Origin: Symbiobacterium sp.
GTDB taxonomy: Bacteria > Bacillota > Sulfobacillia > UBA995 > UBA9673
Assembly: GCA_020725405.1 (NCBI GenBank)
Contig: DYFB01000082.1
Span: 1 to 53,823 of the forward strand
DNA: 53,823 bases
Direction of reading: 5' to 3'
Shown: one piece after another, positions 21,864 to 29,053 of the stretch
How positions within the stretch are numbered: the stretch's first letter is position 1
Layout: each line of letters opens with the position of its first letter
Translations under genes and position numbers: made by a program
The notes under the pieces: generated by a model
The model's input: only the letters and a program-made list of their open reading frames with translations
Database searches by the model: none
Told to the model about the DNA's origin: nothing

Positions 21864-21932
21864 GTGGCCCGCATGGCTCCGGGCCGGGGGGCGGCGATGA
21901 CGCCGCTCGGCCGGGGGCGGTCCTCAGGGTGA
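21864..21932 (+). CDS. Possible 22-codon minicistron coupled to the DUF167 gene
   Basis: GTG 21864 follows GGAGGGG and opens MARMAPGRGAAMTPLGRGRSSG. Its TGA (21930-21932) overlaps the GTG start of the DUF167 gene (GTGA). The layout is the same as in front of divIVA. It may serve as a ribosome-loading leader; no homology is recognised. Confidence 0.3.
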   Translation: MARMAPGRGAAMTPLGRGRSSG

Positions 21933-22216
21933 GGGCCCGCCCGGGAGCCTCGAGGACGGAGATCGCCGGGTTCTACGACGACGCGCTGGCCGTGCGCGTC
22001 GCCGCTCCACCCGAGAAGGGCCGGGCCAACCGGGCCCTTCTGGATTTTCTGGCCGAGAGCCTCGGCGTCGCCGTCAGTGACCTCTCCTTGGAGGCCGGAG
22101 CCCGCGGCAGGGACAAGCTAGTGCGGGTCAGGGGCCTCAGCCCGGCCGAGCTGGACCGCCGGGTCGAGCAGGCGGCCGGAGCCGCCCCGCGGCGCCCGGA
22201 CACCACGAGAGCCTAG
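21929..22216 (+). CDS. DUF167 (YggU-like) domain protein
   Basis: A 95-residue protein: RARPGASRTEIAGFYDDALAVRVAAPPEKGRANRALLDFLAESLGVAVSDLSLEAGARGRDKLVRVRG. The motif APPEKGRANRALLDFLA is diagnostic of DUF167. The function of the family is not established; it is often found beside yggT. There is no ATG, GTG or TTG in frame between the divIVA stop and GTG 21929, so that start is forced. It trims the first residues of the first beta strand (AVL precedes the start codon), which is slightly odd. The track start at 21701 overlaps divIVA and is not credible. Confidence 0.85.
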   Translation: MRARPGASRTEIAGFYDDALAVRVAAPPEKGRANRALLDFLAESLGVAVSDLSLEAGARGRDKLVRVRGLSPAELDRRVEQAAGAAPRRPDTTRA

Positions 22217-22229
22217 GAGGACGGACCGA

Positions 22230-23348
22230 GTGTCGCGACTGCGGACCACGGAGGTCGACCGGGCCGACCGGGCCGGGCTCGAGCGCTTCGGGGAATACGT
22301 CGCCCACGGGCCGAAGGGCCACATCCTCCAGACCGTGGCCTGGGGCGAGCTGAAGGCGCGGACCGGCTGGATCCCGGTGCGGTTCGTGGTCGAGGAGGTC
22401 GGGTCGGGGCGCCTCCGGGGCGCCGTGTCGGTTCTTCTCCGGCGCATCCCGGTTCCGGGACGAAAGCTCTTCCTCGCCTACGCGCCCCGCGGGCCGGTCG
22501 TGGACTACGAAGACGAGGAAGCGCTCCGAGCACTGGTCGATGAGGTGCGGAGGAACCTCCGCGCCCGGGGTGCCGTCGCCCTGAAGATCGACCCCGACAT
22601 CCCCGCCGCCCGGACCGATGTCGTCCGGCGTCTGGAGGGTCTGGGGTTCCGGCGCGTCGACAGGGGCCTCGGCTTCGAGGGGGTTCAGCCCCGTTTCGTC
22701 TTCCGCCTTCCGCTCGACCGGACGCCGGACGAGCTGATGGCCGCCTTCCAACCCAAGACGAGATACAACATACGCCTCGCCGTGCGCCGGGGCGTCACGG
22801 TCCGTCCGGGACGCGACCTCGCGGACCTCCGGACCTTCTACCGCATCCTTCTCGAGACGGCCCGGCGGGACCGCTTCCTTGTCCGGGCCGAGAGGTACTA
22901 CCGGGACATGTGGGAGCTCCTCGTCGAGCGGGGTCTCGCCCGGCTCTTCCTCGCCGAGCACGAGGGGGAGACCCTGGCCGGCACGATAGCCTTCATCCTG
23001 GGGGACAAGGCCTGGTACGTCTACGGGGCTTCCTCGAACACCCGCCGGGAGGTCATGCCGAACTACCTTCTCCAGTGGACCATGATTCTCTGGGCCAAGG
23101 AGAACGGGTGCAGGATGTACGACTTCCGGGGGGTGTCCGGGAACCTCGACCCCTCCGATCCCCTTTACGGTCTCTACCGCTTCAAGAAGGGCTTCGGGGC
23201 GGAGTTCACCGAGTTCATCGGGGAGTTCGATCTCGTCCTCCGCCCGGCCTGGTACCTTCTCTACACCTACGGTGAGCCGGCCTACCGGCGCCTTAGAGCC
23301 GCCTTGCGTCCCGGCCCGACTACCCTTCCGGTCGAGGGGGGAGATTAG
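22230..23348 (+). CDS. FemABX-family peptidyltransferase (lipid II amino acid ligase-like)
   Basis: A 372-residue protein with two GNAT-like folds, typical of the Fem family that uses aminoacyl-tRNA to extend the peptidoglycan stem-peptide cross-bridge. Signatures are ILQTVAWGELKARTGW near the N-terminus, KIDPDI, the hallmark AAFQPKTRYNIRLAVRRGVTV, then ARLFLAEHEGETLAGTIAFILGDKAWYVYGASS and YDFRGVSG...LYGLYRFKKGFGAEFTEFIGEFD. The GTG start has AGGAGG upstream. It sits 13 nt after the DUF167 gene, within the cell-division/cell-wall block. The amino acid transferred cannot be predicted. Confidence 0.92.
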   Translation: MSRLRTTEVDRADRAGLERFGEYVAHGPKGHILQTVAWGELKARTGWIPVRFVVEEVGSGRLRGAVSVLLRRIPVPGRKLFLAYAPRGPVVDYEDEEALRALVDEVRRNLRARGAVALKIDPDIPAARTDVVRRLEGLGFRRVDRGLGFEGVQPRFVFRLPLDRTPDELMAAFQPKTRYNIRLAVRRGVTVRPGRDLADLRTFYRILLETARRDRFLVRAERYYRDMWELLVERGLARLFLAEHEGETLAGTIAFILGDKAWYVYGASSNTRREVMPNYLLQWTMILWAKENGCRMYDFRGVSGNLDPSDPLYGLYRFKKGFGAEFTEFIGEFDLVLRPAWYLLYTYGEPAYRRLRAALRPGPTTLPVEGGD

Positions 23349-23365
23349 GCCCCGGAGGGGTGGGT

Positions 23366-23803
23366 TTGAGCGACAAGGGACCGGTGGGCGGTCCGACGGG
23401 CGGGCCGGTCGGCGCGGAGCAGGACGAGGCCGGTCCGGTCGCCGTGGCGCGGCACCGGACCGCTCCCCCCGAGCGGCCGTCCGCGGTCGCCGAGTGGCGC
23501 TCGGAGCCGGCGTCCGAGGCCAGCGTCAGGGCCCTGAGCCGCCGACTCGCCGACTACACGCGGCACATCGAGAACCTCAACATCGCCGAGTACGTCGAGC
23601 TCGTCCGCAACCCCCGCCGGATGTTCATCCTCAACTTCATCTCCGGGATCGGCCGCGGCTTCGGCATCGCCGTCGGGTTCACCCTCCTCGGCGCCCTGGT
23701 CGTCCTGGCCCTCCAGAGACTGGTCATGCTGAACCTGCCGGGCATCGGCGGGTTCATCGCTGAGATAGTCCGCATCGTCCAGGGGAACCTGCGGGGACCC
23801 TGA
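23366..23803 (+). CDS. DUF5665 domain protein, small membrane protein
   Basis: A 145-residue protein. The first 55 residues are low-complexity and Gly/Pro-rich. The conserved part is LADYTRHIENLNIAEYVELVRNPRRMFILNFISGIGRGFGIAVGFTLLGALVVLALQRLV, with a short amphipathic section followed by one transmembrane helix and a terminal hydrophobic segment (GIGGFIAEIVRIVQ). This family occurs mainly in spore-forming Bacillota and has no known function. TTG 23366 lies 5-6 nt after GGAGGGG; GTG 23360 overlaps that sequence. Confidence 0.8.
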   Translation: MSDKGPVGGPTGGPVGAEQDEAGPVAVARHRTAPPERPSAVAEWRSEPASEASVRALSRRLADYTRHIENLNIAEYVELVRNPRRMFILNFISGIGRGFGIAVGFTLLGALVVLALQRLVMLNLPGIGGFIAEIVRIVQGNLRGP

Positions 23804-23863
23804 CGGGTCCGGCGAGCGGCCCCGGAGCCCCGGGATCGCCGGGCCGGAAGGAGCGTGCCGACG

Positions 23864-24568
23864 ATGGTCGACCGGGAAAAGTTCCGCCGCCTCCTGGAGC
23901 GGGAGAGGCTGCGGCTCGAGCGGGGGATAGAGGAGCTCGAAAGGACCGGCCTGGACCGGAGCCTCGGGGAGGCCGTGATGGAGTTCTCGACCTACGATAA
24001 CCACCCGGCCGACCTCGGGACGGAGACCTTCGAGCGGGAGAAGGACATCGGCCTGCGGGAGGACCGGAGGACGACCCTCGACCTGATTGAGAGAGCCCTG
24101 GAGCGGCTCGACAGCGGCGACTACGGAACCTGCGAAGACTGCGGCCGGCCCATCGACGAGGCCCGGCTGGAGGCCGTGCCGTGGACCGCCCGGTGCGTAG
24201 CCTGCCAGGGCGAGGTCGAGCGGGCCGAGGCCCGGGACTGGGAGCGTCCGTCGGAGGAGGACGTCCGGCCGGCCTTCTCGAGCTTCACCGAGGGCGGGCC
24301 GGAGGACTTCGTCGGTTTCGACGGAGAGGACGCCTGGCAGGCCGTGGCCCGGTACGGGACGTCGAACACCCCCGGGGACTTCCCCGGAGCGGTCGACTAC
24401 GAGGAGGCCTACATCGACGCTGACGAGAGGCTGGGGGCCGTGGAGGAGGTCGAAACGGCTCCGGGGCCGGGTCCCGGTCCGGACGGCCGCCCCCGAGGCC
24501 TGACCGGAGACGACGACGAGGGAAGGAGGCCGGAGGGCCGGGGACGAAAGAAGCGCCGCCCGGGGTGA
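23864..24568 (+). CDS. YteA-type TraR/DksA C4 zinc-finger protein
   Basis: A 234-residue protein. A coiled-coil N-terminus (REKFRRLLERERLRLERGIEELERTG) is followed by the YteA signature FSTYDNHPADLGTETFEREKDIGLRE, then a DksA-like C4 zinc finger GTCEDCGRPIDEARLEAVPWTARCVACQ. The C-terminal part includes EDAWQAVARYGTSNTPGDFP, another family signature, and a low-complexity basic end (GRGRKKRRPG). DksA relatives bind the RNA polymerase secondary channel; YteA proteins are sporulation-associated in Bacillota, with no defined target. ATG 23864 has AAGGAG 10 nt upstream; GTG 23855 is too close to it. Confidence 0.92.
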   Translation: MVDREKFRRLLERERLRLERGIEELERTGLDRSLGEAVMEFSTYDNHPADLGTETFEREKDIGLREDRRTTLDLIERALERLDSGDYGTCEDCGRPIDEARLEAVPWTARCVACQGEVERAEARDWERPSEEDVRPAFSSFTEGGPEDFVGFDGEDAWQAVARYGTSNTPGDFPGAVDYEEAYIDADERLGAVEEVETAPGPGPGPDGRPRGLTGDDDEGRRPEGRGRKKRRPG

Positions 24569-24578
24569 GGGCTCGAGG

Positions 24579-24606
24579 ACTCCGGGCGGGAAGGGCCGCC
24601 CGGAGT
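24579..24606 (+). terminator. Strong GC hairpin between the yteA-like gene and lspA
   Basis: ACTCCGGGCGG (24579-24589) and CCGCCCGGAGT (24596-24606) form a perfect 11-bp stem with a 6-nt loop, 10 nt after the yteA stop. No T-tract follows, so it may act as a pause, an mRNA-stability element or a weak terminator. Confidence 0.45.
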
Positions 24607-24687
24607 GACGGGCGGAGGACGCCGGGTGGCAGGACCCGGAGAGCGTTCGGACACCCTTACCGGGGACACGAGAGGAAGTCCGCCGAC

Positions 24688-25194
24688 ATGACACCACCGA
24701 CCGGCCCGGGGCCCCGTGCGCGTCTCGTCGCCTTTCTCGGGGTCTGGCTCGTGGCCCTCGCCTGGCTGTCGGCCGACCTGGCCAGCAAGGCCTGGGCTCT
24801 CGAGGCCCTGGCCGCCGGGGAGCGCGAGGTCCTGAGCGGTGTCCTGTGGTTCAACCTCACCCGCAACCCCGGGGCGGCCTTCGGGCTCTTTCCGGGAGGG
24901 CGCCCGTTCTTCGTCGCCGTGACCGCCGTCCTCATCGGGGTCGGCGCCGTGGCGCCCTTCCTCTTCGAGACGCGGAGCCTCGGCTCCGGACACGTCGGGC
25001 TCGGGCTCCTGGTCGGTGGGGGCATGGGTAACCTTTACGACCGGGTCTTCCGGGACGGCCTGGTCGTGGACTTCATCGACGTGCGGATCTGGCCGGTGTT
25101 CAACCTCGCCGACGTCGGAATCGTGACCGGGACGGGGCTTGTGCTGCTCTACCTGGTAACCCGGGTGCTCCGGCCCGGGGTGGGGTCGGGGTGA
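24688..25194 (+). CDS. lspA: Lipoprotein signal peptidase (signal peptidase II)
   Basis: A 168-residue integral membrane aspartic peptidase that cleaves signal peptides of prolipoproteins. Four hydrophobic helices are visible. Motifs: ADLASKAWAL after TM1, WFNLTRNPGAAFGLF, GGGMGNLYDRVFRDGLVVDFID and VFNLADVGI, with catalytic Asp residues in NLYDR and NLADV. ATG 24688 was chosen because GAGAGGAAG precedes it and the N-terminus matches family length. The track start (GTG 24565) would overlap the yteA stop as GTGA and add 41 Arg/Gly-rich residues containing a strong hairpin. ileS, often found upstream of lspA in Bacillota, is absent here. Confidence 0.96.
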   Translation: MTPPTGPGPRARLVAFLGVWLVALAWLSADLASKAWALEALAAGEREVLSGVLWFNLTRNPGAAFGLFPGGRPFFVAVTAVLIGVGAVAPFLFETRSLGSGHVGLGLLVGGGMGNLYDRVFRDGLVVDFIDVRIWPVFNLADVGIVTGTGLVLLYLVTRVLRPGVGSG

Positions 25195-25201
25195 GGCTGC
25201 G

Positions 25202-26329
25202 GTGACCGACGAGGGGCGCGAGGAGCGGCGGGATGTCGTCCCTGACGACGACGCCGAGCCGGAGGAAGAAGCTTGGGAGAGCGAGGTCGAGCTGACGGTC
25301 GACCCTCCGGGAGCCGGACGCCGCCTGGACGCCTTCCTCGCCTCCCGCCGCGATCTCGGCCTGTCGCGCTCCCACATCCAGAAGCTCATCGCCGAGGGGC
25401 TGGTGACCATCGATGGCGAGGAGACCAAGGCCAGCTATAGGCTGCGGGCCGGGGACCGGGTAAGGGTGACCGTGCCGTTCCCCGAACCGCTCGAGGTCGA
25501 GCCCGAGCCCATCCCCCTCGACATCGTCTACGAGGATAACCACCTCGTCGTCCTGAACAAGCCCCGGGGCCTCGTTGTCCACCCGGCTCCCGGGCACCTC
25601 CGGGGCACCCTGGTAAACGCCCTCCTCGCCCACTGCGATCGCCTCTCGGGTATCGCCGGGGTCTGCCGGCCGGGAATCGTGCACCGCCTGGACCGGGATA
25701 CGAGCGGGGTGATGGTCGTGGCCAAGACCGACCAGGCCCACCGCTCCCTCTCCGAGCAGATAAGGGCAAGGACGGCCCAGAGGCGCTACCTCGCTCTGGT
25801 TCACGGTGATGTGGCGGCGGAGGAGGGGACCATCGAGACCAGGATAGGGCGCGACCCGGTCAACCGCAAGAAGATGGCGGTGGTCCGCGAGGGTGGACGG
25901 GAGGCGGTGACCCACTACCGGGTTCTCGAGCGGTACGTCGATTTCACCCTCGTCGAGTGCGCCCTCCGCACCGGGCGGACCCACCAGATCCGGGTCCACA
26001 TGGACCACATCGGGCATCCGGTGGCCGGAGACCCCGTCTACGGGCCGAGGCGACCGCGGCGGCTCCGGCGGGAGATGGCGAGGTCGATGGCCCTGGTCGT
26101 GGACGACGGCTACCCCGAGGCCATCGGCGCTCTGGAAGGTCAGGCCCTGCACGCCCACTTCCTCACCTTCCGGCACCCCGCTACGGGCGAGCCGATGGAG
26201 TTCCGGGTCCCGATGCCCCCCGACATGGAGCGGGCCGTGGCCGAACTCCGGCGCCGGGGTCCGCTCCCTCTCGGACCGCGCGGTCCCTCACCCGCCGGGT
26301 CCGGGGGTCGGGTCCCCCCGCCGCGGTGA
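25202..26329 (+). CDS. RluD/YlyB-type ribosomal RNA pseudouridine synthase
   Basis: A 375-residue RluA-family enzyme. The N-terminal S4 RNA-binding domain is GRRLDAFLASRRDLGLSRSHIQKLIAEGLVTIDGEE. The catalytic domain has the invariant Asp in HRLDRDTSGVMVVAKT, followed by RTGRTHQIRVHMDHIGHPVAGDPVYG and ALHAHFLTFRHP. It isomerises uridine to pseudouridine, most likely in 23S rRNA. An acidic 35-residue N-terminal extension and a Pro/Gly-rich C-terminal tail are additions. The neighbour order lspA-rluD is the standard Bacillota one. The last 42 bases overlap the convergent OsmC-family gene. Confidence 0.94.
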   Translation: MTDEGREERRDVVPDDDAEPEEEAWESEVELTVDPPGAGRRLDAFLASRRDLGLSRSHIQKLIAEGLVTIDGEETKASYRLRAGDRVRVTVPFPEPLEVEPEPIPLDIVYEDNHLVVLNKPRGLVVHPAPGHLRGTLVNALLAHCDRLSGIAGVCRPGIVHRLDRDTSGVMVVAKTDQAHRSLSEQIRARTAQRRYLALVHGDVAAEEGTIETRIGRDPVNRKKMAVVREGGREAVTHYRVLERYVDFTLVECALRTGRTHQIRVHMDHIGHPVAGDPVYGPRRPRRLRREMARSMALVVDDGYPEAIGALEGQALHAHFLTFRHPATGEPMEFRVPMPPDMERAVAELRRRGPLPLGPRGPSPAGSGGRVPPPR

Positions 26330-26842
26330 GTCCGGAGCCCCCGGTCGGACCTCGCACCGCCATGCCGGCCGGACCCGCAGGGAGTGGCTCACGCTGCAGT
26401 ACCTCTCGAGCGAGAGGGCGGCTGCCCGCTCCAGGGCCGTCAGGGCCTCCGGGGAGGCCTCGAGCCGGTAGACGAGGTCGAGGCCGGTGAAGCAGCGAGG
26501 GTGGCTGGCGGCCCGAGTTCCCGTCACTTCGATCTCGAGGCCGCTGAAGGGCACCCTCTTCTTCCCGAGGAGGCTCACCACGTCAAGCCCGGTGCAGGCC
26601 CCCACAGCGATGAGGAGGAGCTCGGTCGGGTAGGGGCCGGCGGACGGCTCCCGGGCCGGGTCGGGCGGGGGGAGAGGGGGGACGGGTTCCCCTCGGGGGG
26701 CGGCGGTTCCGAAGTTGATCAGGACCGGCTTGCCCGAGTCCCCGACTCCGGCGAAGCGGTCATCCCCGTGCCAGGTGAGAACGACTCTCGTCAGCGGGTC
26801 CACCCCAATCTGCGTCGGGTCTGGCGGCCACCCCCCGAGCAT
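26288..26842 (-). CDS. OsmC/Ohr-family protein (peroxiredoxin-like)
   Basis: The core is VLTWHGDDRFAGVGDSGKPVLINFG, then GPYPTELLLIAVGACTGLDVVSLLGKK, EVTGTRAASHPRCFTGLDLVYRL and LSLERYCSVSHSL, the standard OsmC fold. The two redox cysteines in GACTG and RYCSVS are conserved, consistent with thiol-dependent peroxide reduction. The first 20-odd residues of the listed form are unconserved. The start is uncertain: ATG 26842 is the last ATG before the domain, while GTG 26803 sits at the domain edge; neither has a good Shine-Dalgarno. The long track version to 27067 runs into the divergent kinase gene and is rejected. Confidence 0.82.
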   Translation of the reverse strand: MLGGWPPDPTQIGVDPLTRVVLTWHGDDRFAGVGDSGKPVLINFGTAAPRGEPVPPLPPPDPAREPSAGPYPTELLLIAVGACTGLDVVSLLGKKRVPFSGLEIEVTGTRAASHPRCFTGLDLVYRLEASPEALTALERAAALSLERYCSVSHSLRVRPAWRCEVRPGAPDSPRRGDPTPGPGG

Positions 26843-26951
26843 TCGCCGCCGTCGGTCCGCCGCCCTCCTGAAGACCGGGTCCGCAGGATTCGACGGAAGT
26901 ATACGCAATTCTCCAGCCACGACCCAATTCGACCCTGTGGGAGATGAGAAC

Positions 26952-27842
26952 TTGCCCGAACCGTTCTTCATCGTCAACCCGGCCGCCGGTAACGGCCGGG
27001 CCATCGCGGTCTGGCGCCGCGTCGAGCCCTTGGCGGCGTCCCTGGGCGGCTGCGAGGCCCGTTTCACCGAGGGGCCCGGCCACGCGGGCGAGCTGGCCCG
27101 CCAAGCCGCGGAGAAGGGTCACGACCGGGTGGTCGTCCTCGGCGGGGACGGGACCCTGAACGAGGCCGGCAACGGACTCGTCGGCACCGGGGCGGCTCTC
27201 GCGGTCGTGCCGGCCGGAACGGCCAACGACTGGGTCCGGACCTTCGGTATCCCGGCCGACGTGCGAGAAGCCACGGTCGTGGCCTACCGCGGTCGTTTGG
27301 TCAGGACCGACATCGGCCTGGCGGTGGGGGTCAGGTATTTCTTCAACATGGCCGGGATAGGCTTCGACGCCGAGGTCGCCCATCGGGTCAACCGGCACGG
27401 TTCGGTCCTAAAGACCGTGGGGGGAACGCTGCCGACCGTCATCGCCCTCCTCGGGACCCTCCTGGCCTACAGGGCGCCGGCGGCTCGACTGGGCCTGGAC
27501 GGCGAGACGGTGGAGGTGCCGAGCCTTCTCCTGTGCGCCGCGGGCGTGGGCCGCCACATCGGAGGCGGCATGATGATGCTTCCGGAGGCGGTCGCCGACG
27601 ACGGTCTCTTCGATGTCCTGTGGGCCCGGGGAATGGGGCGGCTCGAAGTCCTCCGGCTCCTGGCGAGGGTCTACTCGGGCGGGCACACCGCCGACCCACG
27701 GGTCTTGACGGCCCGGTGCCGGCGGCTGACGGTCACCTCCGAACGCCCGCTGGCCCTGCATCTCGACGGCGAGGTCGTCGGGACCCTGCCGGTCACGCTC
27801 GAGATAGTCCCGGAGGCCCTGGACGTTGTCGTCCCGGCCTAA
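26952..27842 (+). CDS. Diacylglycerol/lipid kinase family protein (YegS/BmrU-like)
   Basis: A 296-residue protein with the diacylglycerol kinase catalytic domain: FFIVNPAAGNGRA at the N-terminus, VVVLGGDGTLNEAGNGL (nucleotide-binding GGDGT), AVVPAGTANDWVRTFGIP, then FFNMAGIGFDAEVAHRVN and the C-terminal metal-site region DDGLFDVLWARGM. It phosphorylates a lipid such as diacylglycerol, probably recycling lipid turnover products. TTG 26952 directly precedes the family N-terminus, with GGGAG 8 nt upstream. It is divergent from the OsmC gene, and its TAA overlaps the TAG of the convergent downstream gene (CTAA). Confidence 0.92.
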   Translation: MPEPFFIVNPAAGNGRAIAVWRRVEPLAASLGGCEARFTEGPGHAGELARQAAEKGHDRVVVLGGDGTLNEAGNGLVGTGAALAVVPAGTANDWVRTFGIPADVREATVVAYRGRLVRTDIGLAVGVRYFFNMAGIGFDAEVAHRVNRHGSVLKTVGGTLPTVIALLGTLLAYRAPAARLGLDGETVEVPSLLLCAAGVGRHIGGGMMMLPEAVADDGLFDVLWARGMGRLEVLRLLARVYSGGHTADPRVLTARCRRLTVTSERPLALHLDGEVVGTLPVTLEIVPEALDVVVPA

Positions 27843-28852
27843 CCCTGCGTGGAACTCGGTCTCAGGAGCTGGACGAACTCCTGGAAGTTCGTCGGTCCCA
27901 TGCGGTGGGCGGCCTCTATCTTCTGCTTCAGATTCTCGATGCGCTCCGTCTCGCCCATGTTGAGGAAGTGGTTGAGGGCCAGCTGGTACAGCTGGGCGGC
28001 GACCACCGGTCCGCCGCCTGCGCCGTCGAGCCGGGCCTTGTAGTCGCCCTCGGCCTCGAAGGACTCACCCTCGGCCCGCCAGACCCGGCGCTCGGCCTCA
28101 GCCTGGCCGCTGACGGCGTAGAGCTGCCTTAAGGCCTTCAGGGTCGCTCTCTCGAGGTAGTAGTCTCTCATGCTGACGAAGGACGCCCGGGCCTGCTCGA
28201 GACGCTCAGTGAGCCGGGTCCGTTCGGGCTCCGACAAGAGCTCGCCCAGGTCGAGAAGAGCGTCGGCCACGCGGGGCACGTGGGTGAGGTCCCCCGAAGT
28301 CGCCAGCCTGTCAATGAGCTCGAGGGCCGCGTCCTTGGCCGCCAGCTGGAGGTCCTTCTTCTTGAACTGGGCGGCGAGGTGGCAGGCGCGCCGGACGGCG
28401 CGGAAGGCGAGGTTGGTGTCGCCCCGGGCGTGGTAGAGCTTCCCGCACTGGACGTAGGCCTCGACAGCGACCGCCCCGGCCTCGGCGTCGCGGAACTTGT
28501 CCCAGAGGAAGTCGGCGTAGCGCGACCGGTGGAGCGGGTTCGCCGTGGCCGCGACCCGGTCCTTGAGGTACCGCTGGGTGGTGGGCGGCATGGAGTAGAA
28601 GTCGGGGAACGGGGTCCCGTCCGAGCGGGTGAATCTCGGACCGAAGTAGCCACCGGTCCCGAACGTCTCCGTCTCCCGGAAGGCGAAAACGAGCCACTCG
28701 ATTCGGGCCTGGGTGGCCAGCTCGAGCTGTCCCTCGCTTTGGAGAGCGTCCGCCGCTTTCTTGTAGGCCTCGCTCCGGTCCGAGTACAGGGGATAGAGTG
28801 AGCCCGTGTCGTTCTCGATCTTCCTGAGGAGCTCCGCGCTGCGGCTGGTCAT
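27839..28852 (-). CDS. Alpha-helical protein of unknown function
   Basis: 337 residues, predicted nearly all helical from composition, with repeat-like helical pairs (RSEAYKKAADALQSEGQLELATQARIEW, AVEAYVQCGKLYHARGDTNLAFRAVRRACHLAAQF, VAAQLYQLALNHFLNMGETERIENLKQKIE). They resemble TPR/SEL1-type solenoids. A non-helical patch FGTGGYFGPRFTRSDGTPFPDFYSMPP lies near residues 62-90. There is no signal peptide, membrane helix or catalytic motif. It may be a scaffold or interaction protein, but I do not recognise the family. ATG 28852 has AAAGGTGG upstream; the track start at 28888 does not. It is convergent with the lipid kinase gene. Confidence 0.65.
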   Translation of the reverse strand: MTSRSAELLRKIENDTGSLYPLYSDRSEAYKKAADALQSEGQLELATQARIEWLVFAFRETETFGTGGYFGPRFTRSDGTPFPDFYSMPPTTQRYLKDRVAATANPLHRSRYADFLWDKFRDAEAGAVAVEAYVQCGKLYHARGDTNLAFRAVRRACHLAAQFKKKDLQLAAKDAALELIDRLATSGDLTHVPRVADALLDLGELLSEPERTRLTERLEQARASFVSMRDYYLERATLKALRQLYAVSGQAEAERRVWRAEGESFEAEGDYKARLDGAGGGPVVAAQLYQLALNHFLNMGETERIENLKQKIEAAHRMGPTNFQEFVQLLRPSSTQG

Positions 28853-29053
28853 CCGCGGACGCCACCTTTCCCAGGGCGATTCCTCCAACCTGATGAGGTA
28901 CCTGGTAAGGGCGAAGAATTCTGCCGTTTTAGTGGGAATCCTCCATCATCCGACTCTGTCGGACGAGTTCTGCCGCCCGGAGCGCCTTTTCGCTCCCGGC
29001 TCGACGTCCAGGACGGAGGAGGCGGGCGGACGGCCCGGAATAGATGAGCCGAG

